Assembly: GCA_052173355.1 (NCBI GenBank) | Contig: JBQMYS010000026.1 | Coordinates: 1-19,974, forward strand | Direction: 5' to 3' | From: JABZIP01 sp052173355 | GTDB lineage: Bacteria > Bacillota > Clostridia > Peptostreptococcales > Anaerovoracaceae | Length of the DNA stretch: 19,974 nt | Translations under genes and position numbers: made by a program | Part shown: positions 9,601 through 16,696 of the stretch, one piece after another | Layout of the letters: each line of letters opens with the position of its first letter | Numbering within the stretch: position 1 is the first letter of the stretch | Notes under the pieces: generated by a model | What the model saw: the letters and a program-made list of their open reading frames with translations, nothing else | What the model was told of the DNA's origin: nothing | Database searches by the model: none

Positions 9601-10344
9601 CAATTCCTTGTTATGTTTCAAAGTTCTAACCGTTTTCCCAAATATAATTCCCTCTACCGCAACACCTTTCATTGCCGGCTCAACTTCTGGAATAGGAATA
9701 GCCTCAACTTTTATGGGTTTTAAAATTGTTTTTCCTGCGGATGAACTTTTCTTCTTTAAATCTGAACTTGGATTTGTAGGCAAATTCGCAACTTTAGGTA
9801 AACTTTTGTTGATTATCTCAATCTTTGCCTCTTTTGATTTATTTCTTTCCACACACGCTTCGCTATCACATCTAAATACAATATTCATATTAAATCCGAA
9901 AGTATCTCTCACAGCTTTTTCACAGAGATTTTTCGCAGATTCCGTAAGAAACTTTGCAGCATATTCTCCAACGACATAAACATCAATCGTATCATCTTGC
10001 ATTATTATATTATCAAAAAGCACCATATTTGCAACGCTTGATGTATGTTCTCCCGTTTTAAGCAGTATTTCCAAATACTTTGAAACATAATCCTGCTTTT
10101 CTTCAACCATATCCGAATAGATTATATCAAATTTTATCCCATTCAATTCCTCACAAATATTCATGAGTTCATTGCGAATCTTTTCCATTTCAAAAAATGA
10201 CATTACAAAATTAAGTTCCAAAAAAAGTGTAAGTACCCCTGTTTTTTCCGATAATTGCGCTTTTTTTATGTTTATTTTAAATACATTTTTTTTGTAGTCA
10301 TCAAGTCCGTTCCAATCTATTGCTCTGTTGATAATGTTTATCAT
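6640..10344 (-). CDS. polC: DNA polymerase III PolC alpha subunit lacking the inserted exonuclease domain
   Basis: PolC is the main replicative DNA polymerase of low-GC Gram-positives. Numbered from the chosen ATG (1234 aa): N-terminal domain about 1-225, OB fold about 228-310, PHP domain about 320-540, then palm, fingers and C-terminal domains. The PHP domain begins VELHAHTKMSAMDGL. Catalytic aspartates D762 and D764 lie in PDIDLNF. Zinc cysteines are C708, C711, C733 and C736. The YLVGSRGSVGSS and TTGQHPGGIIIVP motifs are present, and the C-terminus is the clamp-binding QLSLF. The family is usually about 1430-1450 aa. The shortfall matches the DnaQ-like exonuclease, which should lie between GMEGYVFDD and HIILIAKTQ but is replaced by about 18 residues (393-410) with no DEDD exonuclease motifs. 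The frame opens 12 codons upstream, but GGGAAGGA at 10351-10358 sets the start at 10344. Confidence 0.97.
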   Translation of the reverse strand: MINIINRAIDWNGLDDYKKNVFKINIKKAQLSEKTGVLTLFLELNFVMSFFEMEKIRNELMNICEELNGIKFDIIYSDMVEEKQDYVSKYLEILLKTGEHTSSVANMVLFDNIIMQDDTIDVYVVGEYAAKFLTESAKNLCEKAVRDTFGFNMNIVFRCDSEACVERNKSKEAKIEIINKSLPKVANLPTNPSSDLKKKSSSAGKTILKPIKVEAIPIPEVEPAMKGVAVEGIIFGKTVRTLKHNKELLSIFLTDKKTSICVKCFLNSMQLEDIKENISEGDKIKVQGDSEWDRFENELVILVRSIQKMPQVSRMDNAEKKRVELHAHTKMSAMDGLTPVSDLIKIHENWGHSAVAITDHGVVQGFPDAYHALSKGSQMKILYGMEGYVFDDSDCVMQDGSIDYKKKYTNHIILIAKTQEGLRNLYKLVSYSHINYFYKKPRLPKSVIQAHRDGLIIGSACEAGEVYRAVLNKMPEEEIKKLIDFYDYLEIQPLTNNGFMIEKGIVESEDDLKKINMEIIRLGKKYGKITCATTDAHYAEPEAAIYRTIVQATMGYKDEGTSAGLYLRTTEEMLEEFSYLGEELAYEVVVENTNIIAEKIDKILPVPEGKFPPKIPKADEKLREACNSKAHEIYGNPLPQKIQERLDAELEPIIREGYAVMYIAAKMLVDHSLDAGYLVGSRGSVGSSFVATMAGITEVNPLPAHYLCGNCKYLEWGDENEYDCGVDMPDKYCPECGALLKKDGFTIPFQTFLGFEADKEPDIDLNFAGEYQGEAHRYVNEIFGAKNVYKAGTMTTVAEKSAYGMVRKYFDEKQISVNKYEIDRLTKSCAGIKKTTGQHPGGIIIVPDDHEIYEFCPVQRPANDVKSDVITTHYDYHSIDKNLLKLDILGHDVPSIIKHLQDMTNVDPVKDVPLSDAKVNSIFLGTDALEIKMKDYKFTHGSYGIPEFGTKFTRQMLDDTKPSRFADLVRISGFSHGTDVWLNNAQEWIRSGKATMKEVISTRDDIMNYLILKGIPKKDAFTIMERVRKGKGLSEEQVELMESMNIPQWYIESCRRIKYMFPRAHAVAYVMMSYRIAYFKVYYPLEFYAAYFTTKTAGFDTQTIMKGPESVYERIKRIVQSDKNASLKDLEELTVLEVAYELYARGFQFHHARLGESEAKRFRVKDGKVQLPFVVLNGLGENAANSLAFEYEKAPYETVEEIKNRAKITKVGIEALREHGVLQNMPETDQLSLF

Positions 10345-10350
10345 AAATAA

Positions 10351-10358
10351 TCCTTCCC
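10351..10358 (-). promoter_or_regulatory. Ribosome binding site that sets the polC start
   Basis: GGGAAGGA on the minus strand is spaced six bases from the ATG at 10344. The alternative upstream ATG at 10380 is preceded by a T-rich run with no purine-rich site, so the shorter protein is preferred. Confidence 0.7.
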
Positions 10359-10394
10359 ATGCCAAAAACACTCGTTTCATTCAACAAAAAAATC

Positions 10395-10403
10395 TGTGGA
10401 TAA
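10395..10403 (-). promoter_or_regulatory. DnaA box (perfect consensus)
   Basis: The minus strand reads TTATCCACA, the exact DnaA-box consensus. It lies 51 bases upstream of the polC start and is the promoter-distal member of a group of four sites before polC. Confidence 0.65.
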
Positions 10404-10467
10404 CTCCCCCTTGACATTTTTTCAATTCTCTGTACGCTAGTATTTTCAAAGTGTTTACTCTTTTAAA

Positions 10468-10476
10468 CTATCCACA
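10468..10476 (+). promoter_or_regulatory. DnaA-box-like site (8 of 9)
   Basis: The plus strand reads CTATCCACA, one mismatch from TTATCCACA. It is the only member of the group in this orientation and lies just downstream of a TATAAT on the minus strand, where bound protein could affect transcription start. Confidence 0.5.
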
Positions 10477-10486
10477 AGTAGTTGTG

Positions 10487-10504
10487 ATTATAATTGTATA
10501 CAAT
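10487..10504 (-). promoter_or_regulatory. Candidate polC -10 element with a 12-bp palindrome in the spacer
   Basis: TATAAT occurs on the minus strand at 10487-10492. The perfect palindrome ATTGTATACAAT (10493-10504) is directly upstream of it. The -35 at 17-bp spacing (GGTTCG) is poor, so either an activator is needed or the promoter is elsewhere. The palindrome could be a protein-binding site. Confidence 0.35.
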
Positions 10505-10516
10505 CTTGTCGAACCA

Positions 10517-10525
10517 TGTGGAAAA
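10517..10525 (-). promoter_or_regulatory. DnaA-box-like site (8 of 9)
   Basis: The minus strand reads TTTTCCACA, a single-mismatch variant of the DnaA box. It lies upstream of the candidate polC -10. Confidence 0.5.
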
Positions 10526-10561
10526 GTTACTGGCGGTTAATAATTTCAAGGTGTTCATTAT

Positions 10562-10570
10562 TGTGGAAAA
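10562..10570 (-). promoter_or_regulatory. DnaA-box-like site (8 of 9)
   Basis: This is a second TTTTCCACA on the minus strand, 45 bases from the first identical copy and just beyond the ispG stop codon. Confidence 0.5.
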
Positions 10571-10582
10571 GTCGCTTACATT

Positions 10583-11638
10583 TTATGTTAAAATCGTAAA
10601 AATTTCATTTAAAATGTCTTTTTCATATACATTTTTTATGATTTTTCCCTTTGAAAAAATTGCCGCTTTTCCCTTGCCTGCCGCTATACCGAAATCTGCC
10701 TCCTTAGCTTCTCCAGGCCCGTTAACCTCGCACCCCATAACAGCAATAGTTATAGGCGGCAGACCTTTCTTCACACGCTCCGCTTCAAGTTGCGGTAATT
10801 TTTCTTCTATCCTGCTTACCAAATTTTCCAAATCTATTTTCGTCCTGCCGCATGTCGGACAAGATACCAAATTTATACCGAAATTTCTAAGCCCTACACT
10901 CCTCAAAATTTCATATGCAAGCTTTACTTCCTCCACCGGATCTGCCGTAAGCGAAACTCGCATTGTATTTCCAATTCCTTCAAGCAACAAACTTCCAATT
11001 CCGATTGCTGATTTCATTCCACCGCGAACTTTACTTCCGGACTCCGTAAGTCCTATATGTAATGGGTAATCAAGCATTTTATCCGCAAGCTTATGCGCTT
11101 CGTAGTTTTGCTTAACATCAGACGATTTAATAGAAACCACTATGTCATCAAAATTCAAGCTTTCCAAGATTTCAACATTTTTTTTCGCACTTTCACACAA
11201 GCCTTGAGGTGTTACTTTTCCATATTTTTTAAAAAATTCCTGTTCAAGTGAACCGGAATTTACCCCCACCCTTATCGGAATTTTTCGTTCTTTTGCTTTT
11301 ATTACTATTTTTTCAAGTTTTTCTCTATTGCCTATATTCCCCGGATTTATCCTTATTTTATCCGCTCCGTTTTCGATTGCGGCTATTGCCAGTCTGTAAT
11401 CAAAATGTATATCTGCAACTATCGGCAATTTAGATTGTTTTTTAATCTGTGAAATTGCATCGGCAGCTTCCATATTCGGTACAGCAAGCCTCACAATTTC
11501 ACAACCGCAATCGTAAAGCCTGGCTATCTGTTCATTTACAGCCTTTACATCGGCAGTATTTACATTTAGCATAGATTGAACCGAAATGGAAGCATCACCG
11601 CCAATCGCAACATCACCACAATAAACCTTTTTTTTCAT
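10583..11638 (-). CDS. ispG: IspG, 4-hydroxy-3-methylbut-2-enyl diphosphate synthase
   Basis: IspG (GcpE) is the iron-sulfur enzyme that reductively converts methylerythritol cyclodiphosphate to HMBPP in the non-mevalonate isoprenoid pathway. The 351-aa form has an N-terminal TIM-barrel part (IVRLAVPNMEAADAI, LPIVADIHFDYRLAI, KIRINPGNIG). Its C-terminal cluster domain has C260 and C263 (SCPTCGRT), C303 and the ligand glutamate E310 (MGCEVNGPGEA), the CxxC...C...E pattern of the family. The frame is open 24 codons further, into rseP, but those codons do not resemble IspG. An AGGA site precedes the ATG at 11638, eight bases after the rseP stop. The gene is the last of the envelope and isoprenoid operon. 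With dxr two genes upstream, it indicates use of the MEP pathway. Confidence 0.97.
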   Translation of the reverse strand: MKKKVYCGDVAIGGDASISVQSMLNVNTADVKAVNEQIARLYDCGCEIVRLAVPNMEAADAISQIKKQSKLPIVADIHFDYRLAIAAIENGADKIRINPGNIGNREKLEKIVIKAKERKIPIRVGVNSGSLEQEFFKKYGKVTPQGLCESAKKNVEILESLNFDDIVVSIKSSDVKQNYEAHKLADKMLDYPLHIGLTESGSKVRGGMKSAIGIGSLLLEGIGNTMRVSLTADPVEEVKLAYEILRSVGLRNFGINLVSCPTCGRTKIDLENLVSRIEEKLPQLEAERVKKGLPPITIAVMGCEVNGPGEAKEADFGIAAGKGKAAIFSKGKIIKNVYEKDILNEIFTILT

Positions 11639-11646
11639 TTTACATC

Positions 11647-12657
11647 CTATTTTAAAATAAATCGCCCTATATCCTGCCATGTAACATATATCATAAGTGC
11701 AAACAAGCAAACTATACCTGCAAAATGCACCTTGGCTTCCATATCATCGGTTATCGCCTTTCCGGTAACTCTCCTTATCGCCAAAAACACCAATCTGCCG
11801 CCATCCAAAGCCGGAAACGGAAATAAATTCACTATACCCAAATTTATGCTTATAAGCGCTGCGAATTGCGCCAAATAAATAAATCCGTAATTCATTGTAT
11901 TACCTACAGCTACCGTTATTCCTACAACACCGGTAAGCTCCTTCGGACTTACTTCCTTGGTAAAAAGTTTGCCTATAGCATCAAGCATGGAAGCTGTAAT
12001 CTCATAGCTTGATTTGACACCTAAAATAACGGCATTTGCAGGGTTGTGCATCATCTTGGGCATTATTCCTATAAGCTTTCTTCCTGTCTTTTCATCTGTA
12101 GTCAGTGCCACATCAAAAGTCTTAATATTTCCATTTCTTTCAACTTCTATACTCACTTTCTCCTTAGCGCTTGATCCTATTATAGTTCCAACATCCGACC
12201 AATTTTTAACAGTTTCTCCCTGTATAGAAACTATCTTATCGCCGGTTGCAAGACCTGCTTCCCTGGCAGGGCTCACATCTGCAAACTGTCCTACTGTCTG
12301 AGATGGCGTACCTACATAAAGGGCAATCCCTATCATTATCAAAATTGCCACTAAGAAATTCATTAGAGGTCCTGCAAGAAGGACAAATGCTCTATGTGAA
12401 ATTTTTGCCGCCTCAAACGATCTTGGTAAAATTTCATCTTCGCATTCACTGCTTTCCATTGCGCAAAATCCTCCTATGGGAAATGCCCTAACTGAATACA
12501 ACGTTTCTCCTTTCTGCTTTTTAAACAGTATAGGCCCCATTCCTATTGCAAACTCATTTACCTTTATACCTACAGCTTTTGCCATAAAAAAATGGCCGCC
12601 CTCATGAAATAGTACAAGTATGCAAAACATTATAATTGCAGCTATTATTGCTGACAT
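11647..12657 (-). CDS. rseP: RseP/RasP family site-2 intramembrane metalloprotease
   Basis: This 336-aa membrane protease belongs to the S2P family, which cleaves anti-sigma factors and leftover signal peptides within the membrane. The zinc-binding HEGGH (18-22) lies in the first membrane helix. The third zinc-ligand motif FPFPALDGG (about 279-287) lies in a later helix. A PDZ domain spans roughly 115-205. Other hydrophobic segments are at about 91-115, 259-280 and 308-326. In B. subtilis the homologue RasP processes anti-sigma factors such as RsiW. The start has an AAGGAGG site. It lies between dxr and ispG, the common arrangement in Clostridia. No anti-sigma partner is encoded in this window, so its substrates are unknown. 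Confidence 0.95.
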   Translation of the reverse strand: MSAIIAAIIMFCILVLFHEGGHFFMAKAVGIKVNEFAIGMGPILFKKQKGETLYSVRAFPIGGFCAMESSECEDEILPRSFEAAKISHRAFVLLAGPLMNFLVAILIMIGIALYVGTPSQTVGQFADVSPAREAGLATGDKIVSIQGETVKNWSDVGTIIGSSAKEKVSIEVERNGNIKTFDVALTTDEKTGRKLIGIMPKMMHNPANAVILGVKSSYEITASMLDAIGKLFTKEVSPKELTGVVGITVAVGNTMNYGFIYLAQFAALISINLGIVNLFPFPALDGGRLVFLAIRRVTGKAITDDMEAKVHFAGIVCLFALMIYVTWQDIGRFILK

Positions 12658-12682
12658 ACATATCCTCCTTATTTAACGTTAA

Positions 12683-13828
12683 TTACCTTTTTAAAAATTC
12701 ATATACCTTTTCTCTGGCTTTGTAATCTACATCAAAAACATCCTCTATACTTGATAGTTTTTGATTTTTATGTGCATCCAGCACTTTTTGCAGTGTATTT
12801 TGTATATCCAAAAACTTAATTTTTCTATCCAGAAATAACTGAACCAAAACCTCGTTTGCACCGTTTAAACAAGTAGCATAGCTGCCGCCCTCCCGCAGTG
12901 CTTCATACGCAAAATTCAATGTCTTAAAAACTTTAAAATCCGGCTCGAAAAAATCCAAATGGCTACCTGCGGTAACGAAATTAAGCGGTTCTTGTGAAGT
13001 TTTAATTCTGTCCGGATAAGAAAAAGCATAATTTATCGGCAATCTCATATCGGGAGTTCCGAGTTGTGCCATTACAGAATTATCTACGTATTCAACCATA
13101 GAGTGAACTATGCTTTGCGGATGTACTAAAACTTTGATTTTACTTACATCTGTTTCAAATAACCAATATGCCTCTATGACTTCAAGCGCTTTGTTCACAA
13201 GAGTTGCTGAATCTATGGTGATTTTTTTACCCATAGACCAATTCGGATGAGCAAGTGCATCTTCAAGACTGACATCTTCGAGTTCTTTTAGTGTAAAATT
13301 ACGAAAAGGACCGCCCGATGCCGTTAGATATATACGTTTGATATTTTTTTTATCGTTTCCGCGAAGCGCTTGAAATATAGCACTGTGCTCGCTATCTACC
13401 GGCAATATTTGTGCTCCTGTTTCAGCCATAATTTTATATATAAGTTCGCCGCCTGTAACCAAGCTTTCCTTATTTGCAAGAGCAAGAGTTTTACCTCGCA
13501 GAACCGCTGCATAACTCGGTTCAAGCCCTGCAATTCCTACTAAAGAATTTAAAAATATGTCCGCATCTGTATCAAGCATTTTCAAAAGCGCCCGTTCGCC
13601 GTACTCGACATCCAATTTCGGATATTTTGATTTCAAATACCTTGCATCTTCCTCTTTTTTTACTATTACAAGCTTAGGTGAAAATTCAATTATCTGAGAT
13701 TCCAACTTTTGTATATTTTGTGCGCAAGAAGCTGCCACAAGTTGATAGCTTTCGAGATTTTTTCGTATAACATCTACCGCTTGCTCACCTATTGAACCCG
13801 TACTTCCCCATATAGCAATTTTTTTCAT
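12683..13828 (-). CDS. dxr: 1-deoxy-D-xylulose 5-phosphate reductoisomerase
   Basis: Dxr (IspC) catalyses the NADPH-dependent rearrangement and reduction of DXP to methylerythritol 4-phosphate, the committed step of the MEP isoprenoid pathway and the target of fosmidomycin. The 381-aa protein has the dinucleotide-binding GSTGSIGEQ at 8-16, then ALANKESLVTGG and the metal ligands D145 and E147 in LPVDSEHSA. The substrate-binding TASGGPFR (169-176), HPNWSMGKKITIDSATLVNKALE (194-216, with E216 the third metal ligand) and HPQSIVHSMVEY follow. The ATG has an AGAGGT site. It lies nine bases after cdsA and 25 before rseP, so it is cotranscribed with both. Length and motifs are standard. Confidence 0.98.
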   Translation of the reverse strand: MKKIAIWGSTGSIGEQAVDVIRKNLESYQLVAASCAQNIQKLESQIIEFSPKLVIVKKEEDARYLKSKYPKLDVEYGERALLKMLDTDADIFLNSLVGIAGLEPSYAAVLRGKTLALANKESLVTGGELIYKIMAETGAQILPVDSEHSAIFQALRGNDKKNIKRIYLTASGGPFRNFTLKELEDVSLEDALAHPNWSMGKKITIDSATLVNKALEVIEAYWLFETDVSKIKVLVHPQSIVHSMVEYVDNSVMAQLGTPDMRLPINYAFSYPDRIKTSQEPLNFVTAGSHLDFFEPDFKVFKTLNFAYEALREGGSYATCLNGANEVLVQLFLDRKIKFLDIQNTLQKVLDAHKNQKLSSIEDVFDVDYKAREKVYEFLKR

Positions 13829-13837
13829 ATTAGACCT

Positions 13838-14623
13838 CTATTTTATCATAAACAGCACTATATAATAATAAACCATCGGTGCCGTAAACATCACACTATC
13901 TATCCTGTCTAAAACACCTCCATGACCCGGTATCAGTTTTCCATAATCCTTTATTCCCATTTTGCGTTTGAATATTGAGGCTGTCAAATCTCCAAGTTGT
14001 GAAAAAGCACCGCCTAAAACTCCGATGAATATCGCATGAATCAGGTATTGCCCCGCGAAAAATTGTGCAAATAGAGCCGAAAATATCACGCTACCTATGA
14101 TTCCTCCAATAGAGCCCTCTATCGTTTTTTTAGGACTTATTTTTTCACAAAGCTTATGTTTTCCAAAGAAATAACCCGAAAAATAAGCCATTATATCCGT
14201 ACCGAAAGCAGTAATAAATACGAGCCATATCAATATATTAAATTCCCCGGTTTGTTCCACTTTCACTATATGAAACACAAAATATGTAACGTAAAAAATT
14301 CCGGCAAGCGTTGCAAGTGCATCTGCAATTTCGCGCTTTTGAATATCAAATAATGTAAGTAAGCAGGCAAGCGTACTCAAAAACCCCCAAACCATATAAT
14401 TTTCAGCTCTATCGGCAAACAAATTGATGCCGTAAAGAACAAACAGACTCACATATGCAACAGGTAAAATCGGCATTATTCCCATGCTTTTAAATCCGTT
14501 AAAAAACTCATATAGAGCAACCGCCGTCAAAATCATGCAGGCAACAGTAAGCACTTTTCCGCCCGCAAGCGGTACAAGTACAAACGGCACCATAAACAAA
14601 CTTGAAATTATCCTGGTTTTCAT
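13838..14623 (-). CDS. cdsA: CdsA, phosphatidate cytidylyltransferase
   Basis: CdsA makes CDP-diacylglycerol from phosphatidate and CTP, the branch point for phospholipid synthesis, in the cytoplasmic membrane. The 261-aa protein is very hydrophobic with about seven to eight membrane segments. It carries the full CTP_transf_1 signature at about 215-242 (SIFKRKMGIKDYGKLIPGHGG followed by the DRID stretch). The upstream GTDIMAYFSGYFFGKHKL (141-158) and KKTIEGSIGG (165-174) motifs are also present. Its ATG overlaps the uppS stop in an ATGA, indicating translational coupling. The uppS-cdsA-dxr-rseP order is widely conserved and groups isoprenoid, lipid-carrier and phospholipid steps. Confidence 0.97.
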   Translation of the reverse strand: MKTRIISSLFMVPFVLVPLAGGKVLTVACMILTAVALYEFFNGFKSMGIMPILPVAYVSLFVLYGINLFADRAENYMVWGFLSTLACLLTLFDIQKREIADALATLAGIFYVTYFVFHIVKVEQTGEFNILIWLVFITAFGTDIMAYFSGYFFGKHKLCEKISPKKTIEGSIGGIIGSVIFSALFAQFFAGQYLIHAIFIGVLGGAFSQLGDLTASIFKRKMGIKDYGKLIPGHGGVLDRIDSVMFTAPMVYYYIVLFMIK

Positions 14624-15345
14624 TCGTTTCTGCCCCCAAATCTTCTATCTCTTTTTTGATATTCCTCTATACAGTTTCGATAAATCTCCGGTGTGAAATC
14701 CGGCCACATAACATTACTAAATACAAATTCACTATAAGCACATTGCCAAAGAAGATAATTCGAAAGCCTTTGCTCGCCACTGGTTCGAATCAAAAGTTCG
14801 GGGTCCGGAATTTGCGGAATATTTTCACCTGTATAAAGTCTTTTGGCAAAATAGTCCTCCGTTATATCTTCCGGGCATATTTGACCGTCTTTTACATCTT
14901 GTGCACATTTATAAGCAGCTCTTACTATTTCCGAACGCGAGCCGTAATTAAGCGCTATATTAAAGCACAATCCTGTATTTTTCTTAGTTTTCTCCAATGC
15001 CCTATCCAAGCTTTCCTTTGCATCTTTAGGTAGTTTGCTGTAATCTCCTATTATGGAAATTTTTACATTATTTTTATGTAATTCCGCCAATTCTTTTTTT
15101 ACATACGTAACAACAAGCTTAAATATCCCGCCTATTTCTTCTTCGCTTCTATTCCAGTTCTCCGTAGAAAAAGCATAAACGGTCAAATGTTTAACGCCAA
15201 GCTTTGATGATTCTTTAACTATATCTTTCATAGCTTTCATCCCTGCATTATGTCCGGAAATTCTAGGTAAATTATGCAATTTAGCCCAGCGTCCGTTCCC
15301 GTCCATTATGATTGCAATATGAGCAGGTATCTTTGAAAAATCCAA
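14620..15345 (-). CDS. uppS: UppS, undecaprenyl diphosphate synthase (cis-prenyltransferase)
   Basis: UppS adds eight isopentenyl units to farnesyl diphosphate to make the C55 carrier for peptidoglycan and other wall polymers. The 241-aa protein has the family start HIAIIMDGNGRWA with catalytic D15, then RISGHNAG, YAFSTENWNRS and the diphosphate-binding PDPELLIRTSGEQRLSNYLLW. The start codon is TTG at 15345 with a strong AAAGGAG seven bases upstream. The next ATG is within the conserved MDGNGRW motif, so a later start would destroy the active site. It follows frr after a perfect 12-bp hairpin and overlaps cdsA by four bases. It consumes products of the MEP pathway genes downstream. Confidence 0.97.
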   Translation of the reverse strand: MDFSKIPAHIAIIMDGNGRWAKLHNLPRISGHNAGMKAMKDIVKESSKLGVKHLTVYAFSTENWNRSEEEIGGIFKLVVTYVKKELAELHKNNVKISIIGDYSKLPKDAKESLDRALEKTKKNTGLCFNIALNYGSRSEIVRAAYKCAQDVKDGQICPEDITEDYFAKRLYTGENIPQIPDPELLIRTSGEQRLSNYLLWQCAYSEFVFSNVMWPDFTPEIYRNCIEEYQKRDRRFGGRNE

Positions 15346-15363
15346 TTTTTATCTCCTTTACGT

Positions 15364-15395
15364 TTAAAACGGATATAGCAAAAGCTATATCCGTT
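15364..15395 (-). terminator. Perfect 12-bp hairpin between frr and uppS
   Basis: On the minus strand AACGGATATAGC and GCTATATCCGTT pair perfectly around a TTTT loop. The 3' arm runs into a short TTTT at 15366-15369. It occupies nearly the whole 55-bp frr-uppS gap, and its base is about eight bases from the uppS ribosome binding site. The U-run is short, so it may be a weak terminator or an RNA-stabilising or processing hairpin. Confidence 0.6.
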
Positions 15396-15400
15396 CATCA

Positions 15401-15958
15401 TTAAAGCTCCAAAATTTCCTTTTCCTTTAATGCAACTACCGCTTCTACGTCTTTAGATGCCTTGTCAATTATCTTTTGAATCTTCTCTAATTCTTTTTTT
15501 AAATCGTCTTCACTTATTGTGCCGTCTTTTTCTTCTTTTTTCAGTTCATCATTCGCCGTTCTTCTCTCATTTCTAAGAGCAACTTTTGCATCTTCACCAT
15601 ACTTTTTTACGGTTTTACCGATTTCTTTACGCCTTTCTTCTGTAAGCTGCGGAACAACAAGTCTAATTGATTTTCCGTCATTAGAAGGTGTAATCCCCAA
15701 ATTCGACATGTTGATTGCTTTTTCAATATCAGATACCGTTTTTACATCAAAAGGAGATATAAGAAGTGTCCTCGGATCCGGTACTGAAACATTTGCAAGG
15801 CTCTTTAGCGGTGTTGGAACTGAATAATATTCAACAACAATTTTATCCAAAAGCGCAGGATTTGCTCTACCTGCACGCACCGTATTCAATTCAGATTTCA
15901 AATTTTCCAATGTCTTTTCAATTTTATGGCTTAGTTTATTTTCGACTTCACTGCTCAT
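15401..15958 (-). CDS. frr: Ribosome recycling factor
   Basis: RRF works with EF-G to split the post-termination ribosome. The protein is 185 aa, the usual family length, from the ATG at 15958. Domain I helices (MSSEVENKLSHKIEKTLENLKSELNTVRAGRANPALLDKI and the C-terminal half) flank the small domain II (about 31-105). The conserved TVRAGRANPALLD and ELKKEEKDGTISEDDL stretches are clear. The frame is open four more codons to a TTG, but GGAGG at 15964-15968 sits five bases before the ATG and would be inside that longer protein, so the shorter start is preferred. It follows pyrH closely, the almost universal pyrH-frr pair. Confidence 0.98.
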   Translation of the reverse strand: MSSEVENKLSHKIEKTLENLKSELNTVRAGRANPALLDKIVVEYYSVPTPLKSLANVSVPDPRTLLISPFDVKTVSDIEKAINMSNLGITPSNDGKSIRLVVPQLTEERRKEIGKTVKKYGEDAKVALRNERRTANDELKKEEKDGTISEDDLKKELEKIQKIIDKASKDVEAVVALKEKEILEL

Positions 15959-15970
15959 TTCATCCTCCAA

Positions 15971-16675
15971 TTAGATTATTATCGTTCCTATTTTTTCACC
16001 TTTAGCGGCTTTTAAAAGATTGCCTTTTTCAGCCAAAGCGAAAACGTGCAATTTTATATCGTTTTCCATGCACAAAGTTGCGGCTGTAATATCCATGACC
16101 CCAAGTTGCTTTTCTATCACTTCTAAATGTGTAAGCTTGTCATATCTGATTGCATCAGAGTTTGTATTCGGATCTGCGGAATAAACCGCATCTATGTTTT
16201 TAGCAAGGAGTATCACATCTGCATCAATTTCAGCCGCTCTAAGCGCCGCGGTAGTATCTGTCGAAAAGAATGCAAGTCCCGTACCTGTACCGAAAACGAC
16301 TATTCTTTTTTGCTCCAAATGCCCGATAGCTTTTTTTCTATTTACAGGTTCGGAAATCTGATTCATGCTTATAGACGTCTGCAATACCGCATCTACGCCA
16401 TGTTTTTGAAGTGCATCCGTAATAGCCATTGCATTCATAGCAGTCGCCATCATACCCATGTAATCCGCTGTTACCCTATCTATGCTCTTACCGGTTCTGC
16501 CTCGCCAAAAATTTCCGCCGCCTACTACTATGGCAATTTCAATACCTAAATCATATATCTGCTTGATTTCACTTGCAACATCCGCAAGCATAGCATCATC
16601 TATCCCGAATCCGGCTTCACCTGCCAAAGCCTCTCCGCTAATTTTTAACAAAACTCTTTTGTACTTATTTTCCAT
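15971..16675 (-). CDS. pyrH: UMP kinase PyrH
   Basis: PyrH phosphorylates UMP to UDP using ATP, an essential step feeding RNA, DNA and cell-wall nucleotide-sugar synthesis. It is a hexameric member of the amino-acid kinase fold and is typically controlled by UTP and GTP. The 234-aa protein shows KRVLLKISGEALAG at the N-terminus, VVGGGNFWRG, DYMGMMATAMNAMAITDAL and VILLAKNIDAVYSADP, all diagnostic. The frame opens at a GTG (16687), but GGGAG at 16681-16685 is five bases before the ATG at 16675 and overlaps that GTG region, so the ATG is used. In most bacteria rpsB and tsf precede pyrH. Here a glutathione-peroxidase-like gene lies 21 bases upstream and probably shares the transcript. Confidence 0.98.
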   Translation of the reverse strand: MENKYKRVLLKISGEALAGEAGFGIDDAMLADVASEIKQIYDLGIEIAIVVGGGNFWRGRTGKSIDRVTADYMGMMATAMNAMAITDALQKHGVDAVLQTSISMNQISEPVNRKKAIGHLEQKRIVVFGTGTGLAFFSTDTTAALRAAEIDADVILLAKNIDAVYSADPNTNSDAIRYDKLTHLEVIEKQLGVMDITAATLCMENDIKLHVFALAEKGNLLKAAKGEKIGTIII

Positions 16676-16696
16676 TATTTCTCCCACTTAGATACT

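Noticed and set aside
9395..9979. A 194-codon open frame on the plus strand
   Set aside because: It lies fully antisense to the conserved polC N-terminal and OB-fold region, its translation resembles no known family and it has no convincing ribosome binding site.
10507..10521. Possible LexA (SOS) box including GAAC-N4 in the polC upstream region
   Set aside because: The second half-site is TGGA rather than GTTC, so it does not fit the Gram-positive SOS consensus; the overlapping DnaA-box match is better.
10395..10570. The DnaA-box cluster as the chromosomal replication origin
   Set aside because: No dnaA, dnaN, rpmH or clear A/T-rich unwinding region with GATC-type or trio elements is nearby. 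A regulatory or titration role is more likely.
10494..11069. A 191-codon plus-strand open frame running from the polC-ispG gap into ispG
   Set aside because: Most of it is antisense to conserved ispG codons, and its low-complexity Ser/Pro/Phe-rich translation is what antisense frames in A/T-rich genes give.
12673..12682. The palindrome TTAACGTTAA between dxr and rseP
   Set aside because: It is a short A/T-rich 10-bp palindrome next to a stop codon, with no loop or T-run; chance is sufficient.
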